From positions 4,575,981 to 4,639,980 of the forward strand of contig NZ_LT629732.1 in assembly GCF_900104745.1 (NCBI RefSeq): a stretch of DNA of 64,000 nt. Reading direction: 5' to 3'. The notes under the pieces were generated by a model that ran no database searches, was not told the origin of the DNA, and saw nothing but the letters and a program-made list of their open reading frames with translations. The position numbers and the translations under genes were made by a program. This stretch comes from Actinopolymorpha singaporensis. GTDB taxonomy: Bacteria > Actinomycetota > Actinomycetes > Propionibacteriales > Actinopolymorphaceae. The stretch's first letter is position 1; every line of letters begins with the position of its first letter. Shown here piece by piece: positions 1-8,466 of the stretch.

Positions 1-106
1 GCCGGCGGCGTCCGGCCCGGCCCGGATGCTCGCCGAGCTGACGTCGGCGCTCGGCCTCGGCCACGCCGGGGTGCTGACCGCGCCGGTGCTGTGGGAGCTG
101 CGCTGA
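1..106 (+). CDS. C-terminal end of an unidentified protein (cut by window edge)
   Basis: An open frame runs in from the left edge and stops at a TGA at 104-106, leaving about 34 residues ending in APVLWELR. The fragment is too short to assign a family, and no motif is recognisable. It reads in the same direction as the typA gene that follows 160 bp later. The gap between them (107-268) holds only the ribosome binding site of typA and no other gene that I can support. Confidence 0.45.
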   Translation, partial: PAASGPARMLAELTSALGLGHAGVLTAPVLWELR

Positions 107-268
107 CTCCGCCGCGTTGCGCTGAGTGCCGAGAATGCGGAGCTGCGCTGAGGAACGCCGTGCGTGGTGGACCCCGCTCGGTGATCGTCCGCCCGGTGAT
201 CGTCCGGTCGCGGCGTTCGGGGTGACCCGTGCGCGGCCCGGCCCCGCCCGTCAGGAAGGATGGCGGGT

Positions 269-2134
269 ATGGCTACCCGCTCCGACCTCCGTAATGTCGC
301 GATCATCGCCCACGTCGACCACGGAAAAACCACCCTCGTCGACTCGATGCTCTGGCAGTCCGGGGTGTTCCGGGACAACCAGGACGTAGCCGAACGAGTC
401 ATGGACTCGATGGACCTCGAACGCGAGAAGGGCATCACCATCCTCGCGAAGAACACCGCGGTCCGCTGGCAGACCCCCGACGGTCCGGTGACGCTGAACA
501 TCGTCGACACCCCGGGCCACGCCGACTTCGGCGGCGAGGTCGAACGCGCCCTGGAGATGGTCGACGGCGTGCTGCTGCTGGTCGACGCGTCGGAGGGCCC
601 GCTCCCCCAGACCCGGTTCGTCCTGCGCAAGGCGCTGCGCAAGCGGCTGCCGGTGGTCCTGGTCATCAACAAGGTGGACCGGCCCGACAGCCGGATCGCC
701 GAGGTGGTCGACCAGACGTACGAACTCTTCCTCGATCTGCTGGACGACCCCTCGGCCGACGCCGCCGCGCTGGACTTTCCGATCGTGTACGCCTCGGCGC
801 GTGCGGGCCGGGCCACGCTGGAGCAGCCGGCCGACGGGACCCTTCCCGACAACACCGATCTGCAGCCGCTGTTCGAGACGATCCTGTCCACCGTGCCGCC
901 GCCCACCTACACCGAGGGCGCGCCGTTGCAGGCGCACGTCACCAACCTGGACGCCTCGCCCTACCTCGGCCGGCTGGCGCTGTGCCGGGTGCACCAGGGT
1001 GAGCTGGTCCGCGGCGCGACGGTCGCCTGGTGCCGGGCCGACGGGTCGGTCGAGCGCGTCCGGATCACCGACATGATGATGACCGAGGCGCTGGACCGCG
1101 TTCCCGCCGACAAGGCCGGCCCCGGTGACATCGTGGCGATCGCGGGCATCGCCGACATCACCATCGGCGAGACGCTGGCCGACCCCGACGACCCGAAGCC
1201 GCTGCCGGTGATCCGGGTCGACGAACCCTCGATCTCGGTCACCATCGGCATCAACACCTCGCCGCTTTCGGGACAGAGCGGGGACAAGGTCACCGCGCGG
1301 CTGGTGAAGAACCGCCTGGACGCGGAGACCATCGGCAACGTCTCCATCCGGGTGCAGAACACCGAGCGTCCCGACACCTGGGAGGTGCAGGGCCGCGGCG
1401 AACTCCAGCTCGCCGTGCTCGTGGAGCTGATGCGCCGCGAGGGGTTCGAGCTCACCGTCGGCAAGCCGCAGGTCGTCACCCAGGAGGTCGACGGCAAGCG
1501 GATGGAGCCGGTGGAACGGGTCACCATCGACGTCCCGGACGAGTACGTCGGCGTGGTCACCCAGCTGCTCGGCCTGCGCAAGGGCCGGCTGGAGCAGATG
1601 GTCAACCACGGCACCGGCTGGGTACGCCTGGACTACCTCGTACCCGCTCGCGGCCTGATCGGGTTCCGCACCGAGTTCCTCACCGAGACCCGCGGCACCG
1701 GCCTGATCCACCACGTGTTCGAGGGGTACGAGCCGTGGGCGGGTGAGCTGCGTACGCGTCCGCGCGGCTCGCTGGTGGCCGACCGGCGGGGTGCGGTCAC
1801 CGCGTACGCCTGCTTCAACATGCAGGAGCGCGGGACGCTGTTCGTCAAGCCGGGCACCGAGGTCTACGAGGGCATGCTGGTCGGGGAGAACTCCCGGCCC
1901 GAGGACATGGACGTCAACGCCACCCGGGAGAAGAAGCTGACCAACGTCCGCTCCTCCACCGCCGACGAACTCGAACGTCTGGTGCCGCCGCGGGAGATGG
2001 CGCTGGAGCAGGCGCTGGAGTTCTGCCGCGAGGACGAGTGCGTGGAGGTCACCCCGGCGGCGATCCGGCTGCGCAAGACGGTGTTGGCGCAGACCGACCG
2101 GGAGAAGCTGCGCGCCCGGGCCCGCCGCGGCTGA
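269..2134 (+). CDS. typA: translational GTPase TypA/BipA
   Basis: Ribosome-associated GTPase of the EF-G/LepA superfamily, involved in stress adaptation and ribosome assembly. The 621-residue length is typical. The G motifs are all present: AHVDHGKT (P-loop), EREKGITI (switch I), DTPGHADF and NKVD, followed by the EF-G-like domains and the TypA-specific C-terminal domain. An ATG at 260 is in frame, but the Shine-Dalgarno AGGAAGG (253-259) touches it directly. The same site lies 9 bases before the ATG at 269, so the protein should begin MATRSDLRN. The 3' end overlaps the convergent cation efflux reading frame. Confidence 0.95.
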   Translation: MATRSDLRNVAIIAHVDHGKTTLVDSMLWQSGVFRDNQDVAERVMDSMDLEREKGITILAKNTAVRWQTPDGPVTLNIVDTPGHADFGGEVERALEMVDGVLLLVDASEGPLPQTRFVLRKALRKRLPVVLVINKVDRPDSRIAEVVDQTYELFLDLLDDPSADAAALDFPIVYASARAGRATLEQPADGTLPDNTDLQPLFETILSTVPPPTYTEGAPLQAHVTNLDASPYLGRLALCRVHQGELVRGATVAWCRADGSVERVRITDMMMTEALDRVPADKAGPGDIVAIAGIADITIGETLADPDDPKPLPVIRVDEPSISVTIGINTSPLSGQSGDKVTARLVKNRLDAETIGNVSIRVQNTERPDTWEVQGRGELQLAVLVELMRREGFELTVGKPQVVTQEVDGKRMEPVERVTIDVPDEYVGVVTQLLGLRKGRLEQMVNHGTGWVRLDYLVPARGLIGFRTEFLTETRGTGLIHHVFEGYEPWAGELRTRPRGSLVADRRGAVTAYACFNMQERGTLFVKPGTEVYEGMLVGENSRPEDMDVNATREKKLTNVRSSTADELERLVPPREMALEQALEFCREDECVEVTPAAIRLRKTVLAQTDREKLRARARRG

Positions 2135-2984
2135 GCCGAGTACGGCCGGCCGGGATGCCGCGGCCGGTCGTCCTGTTTCCGGGGTCTCGGTCGGAGCTAA
2201 CGATCCGCTCCGCGGAACTCTCCCGACCGCAGCAGTCGCACCCCGGGCCGCATCCGCACGCATCGGGGGCGGCGACCCGACCGTCGGGGAGTTGGGCGAC
2301 CGGAACCGCACAGCAGGCGTCGCCCTGCCATGCCTCCCACCCCTCCTTGACCGCCACCGCGGCGATGACCAGTGCGGCCAGGGGGTCGGCCCACCACCAG
2401 CCGAACAGACTGTTGACCGCCAGGCCGACGAGGAGAACGCCGGACAGGTAGGTGCACAGCAGGGTCTGCTTGGAGTCCGCGACAGCGCTCGCCGACCCCA
2501 ACTGCCGGCCCGCGCGGCGTTGTGCGTAGGACAGGCCCGGCATGACGGCGAGGCTGAGGGCCGCCAGGACGAGGCCGACGGTGGAGTGCGCGGCCTGGTC
2601 CCCGCCGATCAGGGCCCGGAGGGACTCGACGGTGACGTAGGCGGCGAGCGCGAAGAAGGAGGTCGCGATGATGCGCAGGGCGACCTTCTCACGGGCCTCG
2701 CGTACGGCATGGTCGCTGGCGGAGAACTGCCAGGCCACCACCGCCGCGGAACTCACCTCGATCACCGAGTCCAGCCCGAACCCGATCAACGCGGTGGAGG
2801 AGGCGCCCGCGCCGGCCGCGATGGCCACGACCGCCTCGACCACGTTGTAGGTGATGGTCGCCGCTACCAGCAGCCTGACCCGGCGTGCCAGCCGGCTGCG
2901 GCGTTCGGTGTCGGTGGCCACGGGAAGCCGGCTGGTGGAGATCCTGCCGGCGAGCCGGTCGGTAAGGGCCGCCATCAGCAGCAT
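2049..2984 (-). CDS. cation diffusion facilitator (CDF) efflux protein with Cys-rich tail
   Basis: Predicted inner-membrane metal exporter. Several hydrophobic segments lie between residues 35 and 215, with acidic metal-site positions in GFGLDSVIE and AVADSKQT, as in the cation efflux family. After the membrane part comes a short cysteine-dense stretch (CCAVP, then a C-x-C...C-x-C-C cluster), plausibly a metal-binding tail. The remaining 50 or so residues are low-complexity and run antisense into the last 86 bp of typA because no stop occurs earlier; they may have no function. The start overlaps the stop of the ArsR gene by 10 bp, so the two are translationally coupled. The ATG at 2975 is an alternative start. 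The likely substrate is Cd, Pb or Zn, inferred from the neighbouring sensor. Confidence 0.8.
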   Translation of the reverse strand: MLLMAALTDRLAGRISTSRLPVATDTERRSRLARRVRLLVAATITYNVVEAVVAIAAGAGASSTALIGFGLDSVIEVSSAAVVAWQFSASDHAVREAREKVALRIIATSFFALAAYVTVESLRALIGGDQAAHSTVGLVLAALSLAVMPGLSYAQRRAGRQLGSASAVADSKQTLLCTYLSGVLLVGLAVNSLFGWWWADPLAALVIAAVAVKEGWEAWQGDACCAVPVAQLPDGRVAAPDACGCGPGCDCCGRESSAERIVSSDRDPGNRTTGRGIPAGRTRLSRGGPGRAASPGRSAPTPSCAAGSPPG

Positions 2985-3307
2985 CCTTCGGTCTCGGCGG
3001 TCGGACAGGCCGCCGGGTCGACCGCGAGCACCAGGCCGAGCAGGTCACCCAGGGCGTGGCCGATGCTCGGCTCGGCCAGTTCGTACCGTGTCCGGCGTCC
3101 GTCGGGCACCGCGGCGACCAGGCCGCAGCCGCGCAGGCAGGCCAGGTGGTTCGACATGTTGGTCCGCGACACGCCGAGCGTCTCCGACAGTTCGGCCGGA
3201 TAGCCCGGGCCTTCTCGCAGTGCCAACAGGATCCGTGACCTCGTGGGGTCCGACAGCGCGTGCCCGAACCTGGACAGCACCTCGGCGTGGGTGGCGACCT
3301 TGAGCAT
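2975..3307 (-). CDS. ArsR/SmtB-family metal-sensing repressor, CmtR-like
   Basis: A 110-residue winged-helix repressor. The recognition helix region reads SRTNMSNHLACLRGCGLV, which closely matches CmtR of M. tuberculosis, including the two cysteines four residues apart that bind Cd/Pb. A third cysteine lies in the C-terminal stretch VDPAACPTAE, where CmtR has its third ligand. The ATG at 3307 leaves the same number of residues before the conserved FGHAL as in CmtR. A GTG at 3322 is the other candidate, and neither has a strong ribosome site. It is coupled to the downstream efflux gene, and two tandem dyads just upstream look like its operator. The extra ETEGCC tail adds two more cysteines. 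Confidence 0.88.
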   Translation of the reverse strand: MLKVATHAEVLSRFGHALSDPTRSRILLALREGPGYPAELSETLGVSRTNMSNHLACLRGCGLVAAVPDGRRTRYELAEPSIGHALGDLLGLVLAVDPAACPTAETEGCC

Positions 3308-3325
3308 CCCAGGACGGTACACGGA

Positions 3326-3355
3326 AAACTGAACTCAGCTCAAACTGAACTCAGC
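3326..3355. promoter_or_regulatory. tandem operator for the CmtR-like repressor
   Basis: The 14-mer AAACTGAACTCAGC occurs twice, at 3326-3339 and 3342-3355, a 16-bp period. Each copy contains the dyad CTGA-N2-TCAG. The pair lies 19 to 48 bp upstream of the repressor's ATG, where an autoregulatory ArsR-family site would be expected. Binding itself is inference. Confidence 0.6.
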
Positions 3356-3408
3356 GGCTTTGGCAGCACAGTTTCGCCGGCCGCCGGCCGGGGCAGGTCC
3401 GACCCGGA

Positions 3409-4254
3409 ATGCGAGACCATCGACTACTGCTCACCGTGCTGGTGCTGCCGGGCCTGCTCGCCGTGCTCACCACCGCCGCGGTCGCGGTCACCGGCTACCG
3501 GCCAGGACCGGCCACGCCCCAGGCCCCTGCTCCCGACCCGTGCACCGGACCGACCGGCGCGGTCGCCGGCGACGTGGTCCACCTCGAGGACGCCGGCGGC
3601 CGGGCCGGTGGCTGGTCGTGCCCGGCGCCCGAGGCCGCGGTGAACGCCAAGGAGGCGTTGACGCTTCGCCACGGACCGGTGATGGCCGCGCTGCTGGTGA
3701 AGTACGGCGATCGCTACTGCCTGCCCGTCGGTTGCTGGACCCGCCTGTCCCAGGAGCGGGCCGAGGGTGATTTCACCATCCGGTACGGCATCGAGGACCA
3801 CGGTCGGCGCGTCACGCTCGGCACGGTGACGTTCTTCGTCGAGGACTGGATCGACGGACCGCGCATCATCAGCCGGCGGCAGGTCCTGACGGCCAGGGGG
3901 CTCGGGATCCGCGACGTCGGGGTCGAGGGTGAACGGATGTACCTCTCCGGCCGATGCCGGCAGGGATGCGCCATCGGGCATGGGAGGACCTACGCCTACC
4001 GTGGCCTACCCGTCGACCGGACGCAGGACGGGCGGTTCGCCTGGGCCGGCCCTGCCTACGAAGGTGAGGCGGAGGTGGCGTACGGGACCGTCGTCCACGA
4101 GTTCACCTGGCACGACACGACCGGCCGGCCGGGGCGGTGGTTCTTCTGGGTGAAGGGCGTCACCGTCCTCCGCGAGGACGACGGGGTGTTCCTGTACGCG
4201 AGTCCGGATCGGCTGCCGGGTTCCCCGTACCAAACGTCCTGGCGCCCGGACTGA
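3409..4254 (+). CDS. secreted protein of unknown function
   Basis: 281 residues. The N terminus (MRDHRLLLTVLVLPGLLAVLTTAAVAV) is a clear signal peptide or signal anchor, followed by a Pro/Ala-rich linker. The mature part carries six cysteines (for example DPCTGP, WSCPAP, RYCLPVGCW, GRCRQGCA), which suggests disulphides in an exported protein. I do not recognise a family. It is divergent from the CmtR-like repressor, so it might share the control region, but there is no further evidence that it takes part in metal handling. No convincing ribosome site precedes the ATG. Confidence 0.6.
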   Translation: MRDHRLLLTVLVLPGLLAVLTTAAVAVTGYRPGPATPQAPAPDPCTGPTGAVAGDVVHLEDAGGRAGGWSCPAPEAAVNAKEALTLRHGPVMAALLVKYGDRYCLPVGCWTRLSQERAEGDFTIRYGIEDHGRRVTLGTVTFFVEDWIDGPRIISRRQVLTARGLGIRDVGVEGERMYLSGRCRQGCAIGHGRTYAYRGLPVDRTQDGRFAWAGPAYEGEAEVAYGTVVHEFTWHDTTGRPGRWFFWVKGVTVLREDDGVFLYASPDRLPGSPYQTSWRPD

Positions 4255-4268
4255 CAGCCCAGTGCCGT

Positions 4269-5144
4269 TCACGAGGTCGCGCGCTCGGCCAGCCGAGCGA
4301 ACTCCCACGGGTCGTGCGCACTGAAGACGGTGACCTCATCCGCGTGCCGGCGATGGAGAGCGCGTAGTCGGTCGCGGGTGGCGACGCGAGCCGCGACATC
4401 GGTCTGTGCTCCGCGCTGGACAGGATCGAGATCGGGATGCGACACGGGCTCGGGGTAGTCGAGTTCGCCGTGGTACATGTACGCGTCTCCCGCGTGCAAC
4501 AGCCACCTGCCGTCGCCGTCGCGTACGGCGACTCCCACGTGTCCGGCCGAATGACCGGGCAGAGGCACCATCAGGAGCTCGTACGCCAGTCCCTGCGGCC
4601 GTGCCACGTCGGCGAAGCCGAACCACTCCGTCGGCTCCTCTACGGTGGTGGGCGTCAGCAACGGACGGTGAGCCCGATGCGCCGGCATGAAGCGTTCGAG
4701 GCTGTGCCGGTGGTGTGCCGATGCGGGGTCGGTGACGGCCTGGTACTCGTCGGCGTGCACGTGGACCCGCGCGTGGGGGAAGTCGGGCAGCCCTCCGGTG
4801 TGGTCACGGTGCAGATGGGTGAGCACGATGTGCCGTACGTCCTGCGCCGCATGGCCGAGACGGACGACCTGGGACAGGGCGCATTCCCGGGGGTCGAGGG
4901 CGGGTTGGGCGAAGGCCACCCAGTCCGCGCCGAGATTGGCGTCCGGGTTCTCGACATCGGCGGTACCGAGGCCGGTGTCGACGAGGACCAGGCCATCGGA
5001 GTCGGTCTCGATCAACAGGCAGTGGCACACCGCGGGCAGGTCGTGGTTCACGACCTCCGCAGCGGGATCCTCACCGAGCGTGGGCCGGTCGCGCAGCAAC
5101 GGAATCCTGCGAAGGGATCCGCAGTTGAGGTGGTGGACACGCAT
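4269..5144 (-). CDS. metallo-beta-lactamase-fold hydrolase (AHL-lactonase-like)
   Basis: Cytoplasmic metallo-hydrolase of 291 residues. The dinuclear zinc signature is HLHRDHTGG, with further ligands in LPGHSAGH and HAGDAY. The overall pattern resembles the N-acyl homoserine lactonase branch of the superfamily, but the substrate cannot be read from sequence. A strong ribosome site (AGGAGG on the minus strand, 5150-5155) fixes the ATG at 5144; an in-frame extension upstream to 5234 is not needed. A damaged HxlR-type regulator lies divergently upstream, and an AACC-N4-GGTT dyad sits at 5209-5220 in the shared region. Confidence 0.85.
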   Translation of the reverse strand: MRVHHLNCGSLRRIPLLRDRPTLGEDPAAEVVNHDLPAVCHCLLIETDSDGLVLVDTGLGTADVENPDANLGADWVAFAQPALDPRECALSQVVRLGHAAQDVRHIVLTHLHRDHTGGLPDFPHARVHVHADEYQAVTDPASAHHRHSLERFMPAHRAHRPLLTPTTVEEPTEWFGFADVARPQGLAYELLMVPLPGHSAGHVGVAVRDGDGRWLLHAGDAYMYHGELDYPEPVSHPDLDPVQRGAQTDVAARVATRDRLRALHRRHADEVTVFSAHDPWEFARLAERATS

Positions 5145-5208
5145 GGGGGCCTCCTGAGGGCAGGTCGCCGAGCTGTACGCAGCGACGTTAGGAGGGGTGT
5201 TCGAGACT

Positions 5209-5220
5209 AACCAAACGGTT
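5209..5220. promoter_or_regulatory. AACC-N4-GGTT dyad upstream of the hydrolase
   Basis: The sequence AACCAAACGGTT forms a perfect dyad with 4-base arms around a 4-base centre, 65-76 bp upstream of the hydrolase ATG at 5144. It is a plausible repressor site. The only regulator next to it is the truncated HxlR remnant, so the cognate protein may be gone or encoded elsewhere. Confidence 0.3.
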
Positions 5221-5443
5221 GGAGGCGCGGCCACGGCGCGGGACCACGGTCGGTTGGCGGACTGTGCTCTCGGACCGCTTCGCCCAGTTGACCGGTGCGG
5301 GCGTCATCGAACGCCACCACTCGAGCGCCTGGCCTCCCCGGGTCCGCTACGTCCTCACCGACCGGGGCCGAGAGCTGCTACCGGTGCAGCACAGCATGTG
5401 GGTGTGGGGCACGCGACAACCGGACGCCACCCCTTGTGGCTGA
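5219..5443 (+). pseudogene. remnant of an HxlR-family regulator
   Basis: The readable frame of about 74 residues has the second half of an HxlR winged helix: LSDRFAQLTGAGVIERH, then PPRVRYVLTDRGRELLPV and an aromatic WVWG element. The N-terminal helices that make up the first half of the DNA-binding domain are missing, and no start with a ribosome site is visible. HxlR regulators are usually over 100 residues and often sit divergent to the gene they control, as here to the hydrolase. I read it as a truncated, probably non-functional gene. Confidence 0.5.
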
Positions 5444-5464
5444 TGGACCTTTCCCTGGCATGCG

Positions 5465-6349
5465 TCAGGCCGCGGCGGGGGTGCCGGCCCGGCACTCCCG
5501 GGTGAGTACGACGACCGGGCACTGCGCCTGGTGCAGCAGCGCCTGGCTCACCGAGCCGAGCAGCATTCCGGTGAAGCCGCCGCGCCCGCGCGCGCCGACC
5601 ACGACCAGGCTGGCGGCGGCGGACAGTTCGATCAGGTGCCCCGCGGCGTGGCCCATCAGCACCCGCTCCTCGATCGGCAGGTCGGGGTACTTGTGCCGCC
5701 ACCCCGCGAGCGCCTCTTCCAGCAGCCGCAGCCCGGCGGCGGTGTCGGCGGCACCGGACCGTGCGGTGACCCCCTGCCGGACGACGTGCACGGCAAGGAG
5801 TCGCGCGCGCCGGCGGGCTGCCTCCTCCACCGCGACCTCGACCGCGACGGCTGCGAGCGGGGACCCGTCCACCCCGACGACGACGAGGTTGTCCGTGCGC
5901 TCGGGAGAAAGCGTGCCGCGGACCACCACGACCGGCGCCTGGGATCGGGCGGACAGTTCGATGGTGAGCGAACCCGCCAGCACGTCCGCCACCGAGCCGC
6001 GGCCGGCCGTACCGACCACCACGTACGTGGCGTCCCTGCTCAGATCCACCAGCAGTGGAAGGGGAAAGTCGGTCTCCACCGTGGTCGTGATCTCGATGTC
6101 CGGCGCCGTGTCCCGAGCCGTTCGTACCGCCTCCTCCACCAGGGAGTCCGCGTGCGCGCGCAGGCCGTCTTCGGGGCCGAGTTGCCACATGGCGGCGGGG
6201 ATGTGCAGCAGCGGCCAGGCGAACGCGTGCACCACCCGCAAGGGCACCTTGCGCAGCGTCGCGGCGTGCGCCGCCCAGGCCACGGCGTCAAGCGAGCCTT
6301 GCGTACCGTCGACGCCGACCACGACCGGTCTCGGTGTTTCGGTGGACAT
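5465..6349 (-). CDS. universal stress protein, two tandem USP domains
   Basis: 294 residues with two UspA-like domains. Each starts with a VVGVDG strand and ends in a nucleotide-loop motif: GTAGRGS in the first domain and GARGRGGFTGMLLGS in the second, the latter a good ATP-binding G-x2-G-x9-G(S) pattern. This tandem architecture is that of the M. tuberculosis DosR-regulon proteins Rv2005c, Rv2623 and Rv1996. The ATG at 6349 follows GGAGGAGTGA and lies 5 bp after the stop of the Acg-like gene, so the two form an operon. The longer in-frame N-terminal extension up to 6553 lies inside the upstream gene and is rejected. Confidence 0.9.
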   Translation of the reverse strand: MSTETPRPVVVGVDGTQGSLDAVAWAAHAATLRKVPLRVVHAFAWPLLHIPAAMWQLGPEDGLRAHADSLVEEAVRTARDTAPDIEITTTVETDFPLPLLVDLSRDATYVVVGTAGRGSVADVLAGSLTIELSARSQAPVVVVRGTLSPERTDNLVVVGVDGSPLAAVAVEVAVEEAARRRARLLAVHVVRQGVTARSGAADTAAGLRLLEEALAGWRHKYPDLPIEERVLMGHAAGHLIELSAAASLVVVGARGRGGFTGMLLGSVSQALLHQAQCPVVVLTRECRAGTPAAA

Positions 6350-6354
6350 GTGGG

Positions 6355-7398
6355 TCACTCCTCCGGGTCCTGCGGTGCTCGCGGCTCGGGCACGTTCTGG
6401 TCGGACGTCTGCGGTGCGGGGTCGGGGTCGCCTTCGGCCAGGACGAACTCCGCCACCGGCCGGCGCGGGGTCGGTGGGACCTCCGGCCCGTACCCGAACC
6501 GGAGCAGGATCTGTGGCTCGGTCCAGCCCGACCGCGGGTCGCGAACCAGCCACCGCAGGTCGGCGTGCTCGATCGGCTGGTTCAGCAGGGACGCCGCGAC
6601 GCCGTGGGTGGTGGCGGTGAGCAGCACCCGCTGCAGGGCCTGTCCGGCGGTGACCCAGTCCTGCGGGGTGTCGCGGGTGGTGGACAGGACGGCCAGCGTC
6701 GGTGTCTCCTCGAACTTCCCCTTCGGGCGGAGCCGGTCACCGGGATCCACGGCCAGGTCGCGGACCGGAGCACTGCCCTCGGCACGTGGCCCGAGCGCGC
6801 TGGACGGTACGCCGCTGCTGGTGCGCTGCCCGCCGACCCACACCTGACGCTCGACCAGGCGGCGCGGGTCGTCGGCCTCGGCGATGTCGGCGTCGGTGGC
6901 CAGTTCCATCAACCAGCGCTGCCGGTCACGGTCGTCGATCCACTCCAGCCGAACGCCTTCGCCGGCGGCCGCCTGGCTGATGTCCGCGCGGACCTCCGCC
7001 GGCACCGCCCGCTCGCTGAACGGCTGCCGGTTGGTGCGCCTGCGGGGCAGGAAGGGGAACAGGGCAGCCAACTGGCCGGCGTCCTCACTCGGGTTGCCCA
7101 CGCTCACCAGGGCGACGAACGTCGGGCGGTCCGGGTCGGGAAAGAGCAACGTCGTGGTGTGCGCCCCGATCGCGGCGGCGGCGACCCGCAGGTTCAGCAG
7201 CGCTGTGCCCGCCCCGATGAGCGTCATCCGTCCTTCCGGGTCCTCGGCGGCAAGCTCCCGGGCGGGATCGCGGTGGACCTCCACCGACCGGCCGCGGAAG
7301 CGGAAGCACCACGGCTGGGCGTTGTGCATGGACGGAGCGAGTACGGCCGCCCCGACGAGCGTGTCCCGCTCGGTCTGGTCGAGCTCTCCGACGAGCAA
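6355..7398 (-). CDS. Acg-family nitroreductase-fold FMN-binding protein (copy 1)
   Basis: 347 residues. APSMHNAQPW is the family signature, and an RRTNRQPF motif and a terminal PTPRRPVAE motif follow. The family includes M. tuberculosis Rv2032 (Acg), Rv3127 and Rv3131, all DosR-dependent. These proteins have the nitroreductase fold and may sequester FMN, since Acg lacks reductase activity. The activity here is not known. It is the first gene of an operon with the tandem USP downstream. A DosR-box-like dyad lies 63-76 bp upstream (7461-7474). The last 20 or so residues are acidic and Pro-rich and look disordered. Confidence 0.85.
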   Translation of the reverse strand: MLVGELDQTERDTLVGAAVLAPSMHNAQPWCFRFRGRSVEVHRDPARELAAEDPEGRMTLIGAGTALLNLRVAAAAIGAHTTTLLFPDPDRPTFVALVSVGNPSEDAGQLAALFPFLPRRRTNRQPFSERAVPAEVRADISQAAAGEGVRLEWIDDRDRQRWLMELATDADIAEADDPRRLVERQVWVGGQRTSSGVPSSALGPRAEGSAPVRDLAVDPGDRLRPKGKFEETPTLAVLSTTRDTPQDWVTAGQALQRVLLTATTHGVAASLLNQPIEHADLRWLVRDPRSGWTEPQILLRFGYGPEVPPTPRRPVAEFVLAEGDPDPAPQTSDQNVPEPRAPQDPEE

Positions 7399-7460
7399 CG
7401 CACACCTCCACGGTTGGCCGGCCCGCTTACAGGGTCGTTTCGCACCACACTGCGGGGCAG

Positions 7461-7474
7461 CGGGCGAAGGTCCC
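7461..7474. promoter_or_regulatory. DosR-box-like dyad (acg copy 1 / HAD-GH65 divergent promoter)
   Basis: CGGGC-GAAG-GTCCC matches 10 of 14 positions of the M. tuberculosis DosR box core GGGACTWWAGTCCC, with the right half perfect. It lies 63-76 bp before the minus-strand Acg gene and 97-110 bp before the plus-strand HAD gene, so it could serve either direction. Found by eye; binding by DevR is inference. Confidence 0.5.
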
Positions 7475-7570
7475 GGCGCCCCGTGACCGAAGCCTCTCCC
7501 CCACTCCGCCGGGCGGCCGCCACGCTGAGCGGGTGGTCAGGCAGGTACGTCGAGAACGACAGGTGCGGCA

Positions 7571-8419
7571 GTGCGGATGAACTCGCCCACCCTCCACCTG
7601 GACCGGCTCGACGCCGCGTTGTTCGGGCTGGACGACGTGGTGGTCGACACCGCGCTCCTGCACGCCACCGCCTGGCAGCGCACCTTCGACTGGTTCCTGC
7701 GCCGCCGCGGGCGCCGGGCCGGTCTGTCCAGCACCGACCGAGCCGACAGTGCCGGCAGGGCCGCCGACGACGCCGAAGCCGGCGGCGAGACGCGGATCCC
7801 GCCGTTCGAACTGCCCGGTGACTACCTCCGCTACGCCGCCGGGCGGACCACCGCCGAGGGAGTACGCGGCTTCCTGACCGCCCGCGGCATCACGTTGGCC
7901 GACCACTCCGCCGAGCCCGGTGAGGAGACGGTACCCACGCTGGCCGACCACAAGGACGCCTGCTTCGCCGAGGAGGTGCGGCGGATCGGGGTCAGCGCCT
8001 ATCCGTCCTCGGTGGACCTGCTGCGCGACCTCGCCGCCCGCGGGGTCCGGCTCGCGGCCGTGGAAGGCGACCGGGGCTGCGAGCAGCTGCTGGCGGCCGC
8101 GGGGATCGCCGACCTGTTCGACGTGTGCGTGGACGGCGGTGACGCCGCGCTGCTCGGCGTGCCGCCGCAACCCGACCCGGGCCTGTTGCTGGAGGCGACC
8201 CACCGGCTGGGCGTCTCCCCGAGGCGTACGGCGGTGGTGAGCGGCAGCCTGGTCGGGGTGGAAGCCGGCTGGCACGGGTGTTTCGAACCGATCGTCGCCG
8301 TGGACAGGTACGCCCGCGCCGAGGACTTCTACCGCCGGGGCGCGCACGTCGTGGTGCGCGACCTGACCGAACTCGTACTCTCCGGGCGGAGCCGGCAGGA
8401 GCTGCTCGCCCATCGGTAA
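7571..8419 (+). CDS. HAD-superfamily (beta-phosphoglucomutase-like) protein lacking the nucleophile, copy 1
   Basis: 282 residues from a GTG at 7571 (an ATG at 7577 is equally possible). It resembles the N-terminal part of M. tuberculosis Rv2006 (OtsB1), a DosR-regulon protein that joins a HAD domain, an OtsB-like domain and a GH65 domain. Motif I, normally FDLDG with the first Asp as nucleophile, reads FGLDD here, so the nucleophilic Asp is Gly. It therefore should not form the usual aspartyl-phosphate. The cap and core are otherwise recognisable (TARGITLADH, LLEATHRLGV). A 25-residue acidic insert sits near residues 50-75. It is the first of three genes with the second HAD protein and the GH65 enzyme. 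Confidence 0.75.
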   Translation: MRMNSPTLHLDRLDAALFGLDDVVVDTALLHATAWQRTFDWFLRRRGRRAGLSSTDRADSAGRAADDAEAGGETRIPPFELPGDYLRYAAGRTTAEGVRGFLTARGITLADHSAEPGEETVPTLADHKDACFAEEVRRIGVSAYPSSVDLLRDLAARGVRLAAVEGDRGCEQLLAAAGIADLFDVCVDGGDAALLGVPPQPDPGLLLEATHRLGVSPRRTAVVSGSLVGVEAGWHGCFEPIVAVDRYARAEDFYRRGAHVVVRDLTELVLSGRSRQELLAHR

Positions 8420-8466
8420 AGCCCCCTTTCGCCCGCCCGACGCAGCGGACCAGGAGGTACGCGCCG

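Noticed and set aside
251-2311. Long open frame antisense to typA (686 codons)
   Set aside because: A shadow frame from high GC third positions; no family likeness, while typA on the other strand is certain. The same holds for the long antisense frames opposite GH65, hypF-region genes, egtB, the peptide transporter and the secreted glycosidase.
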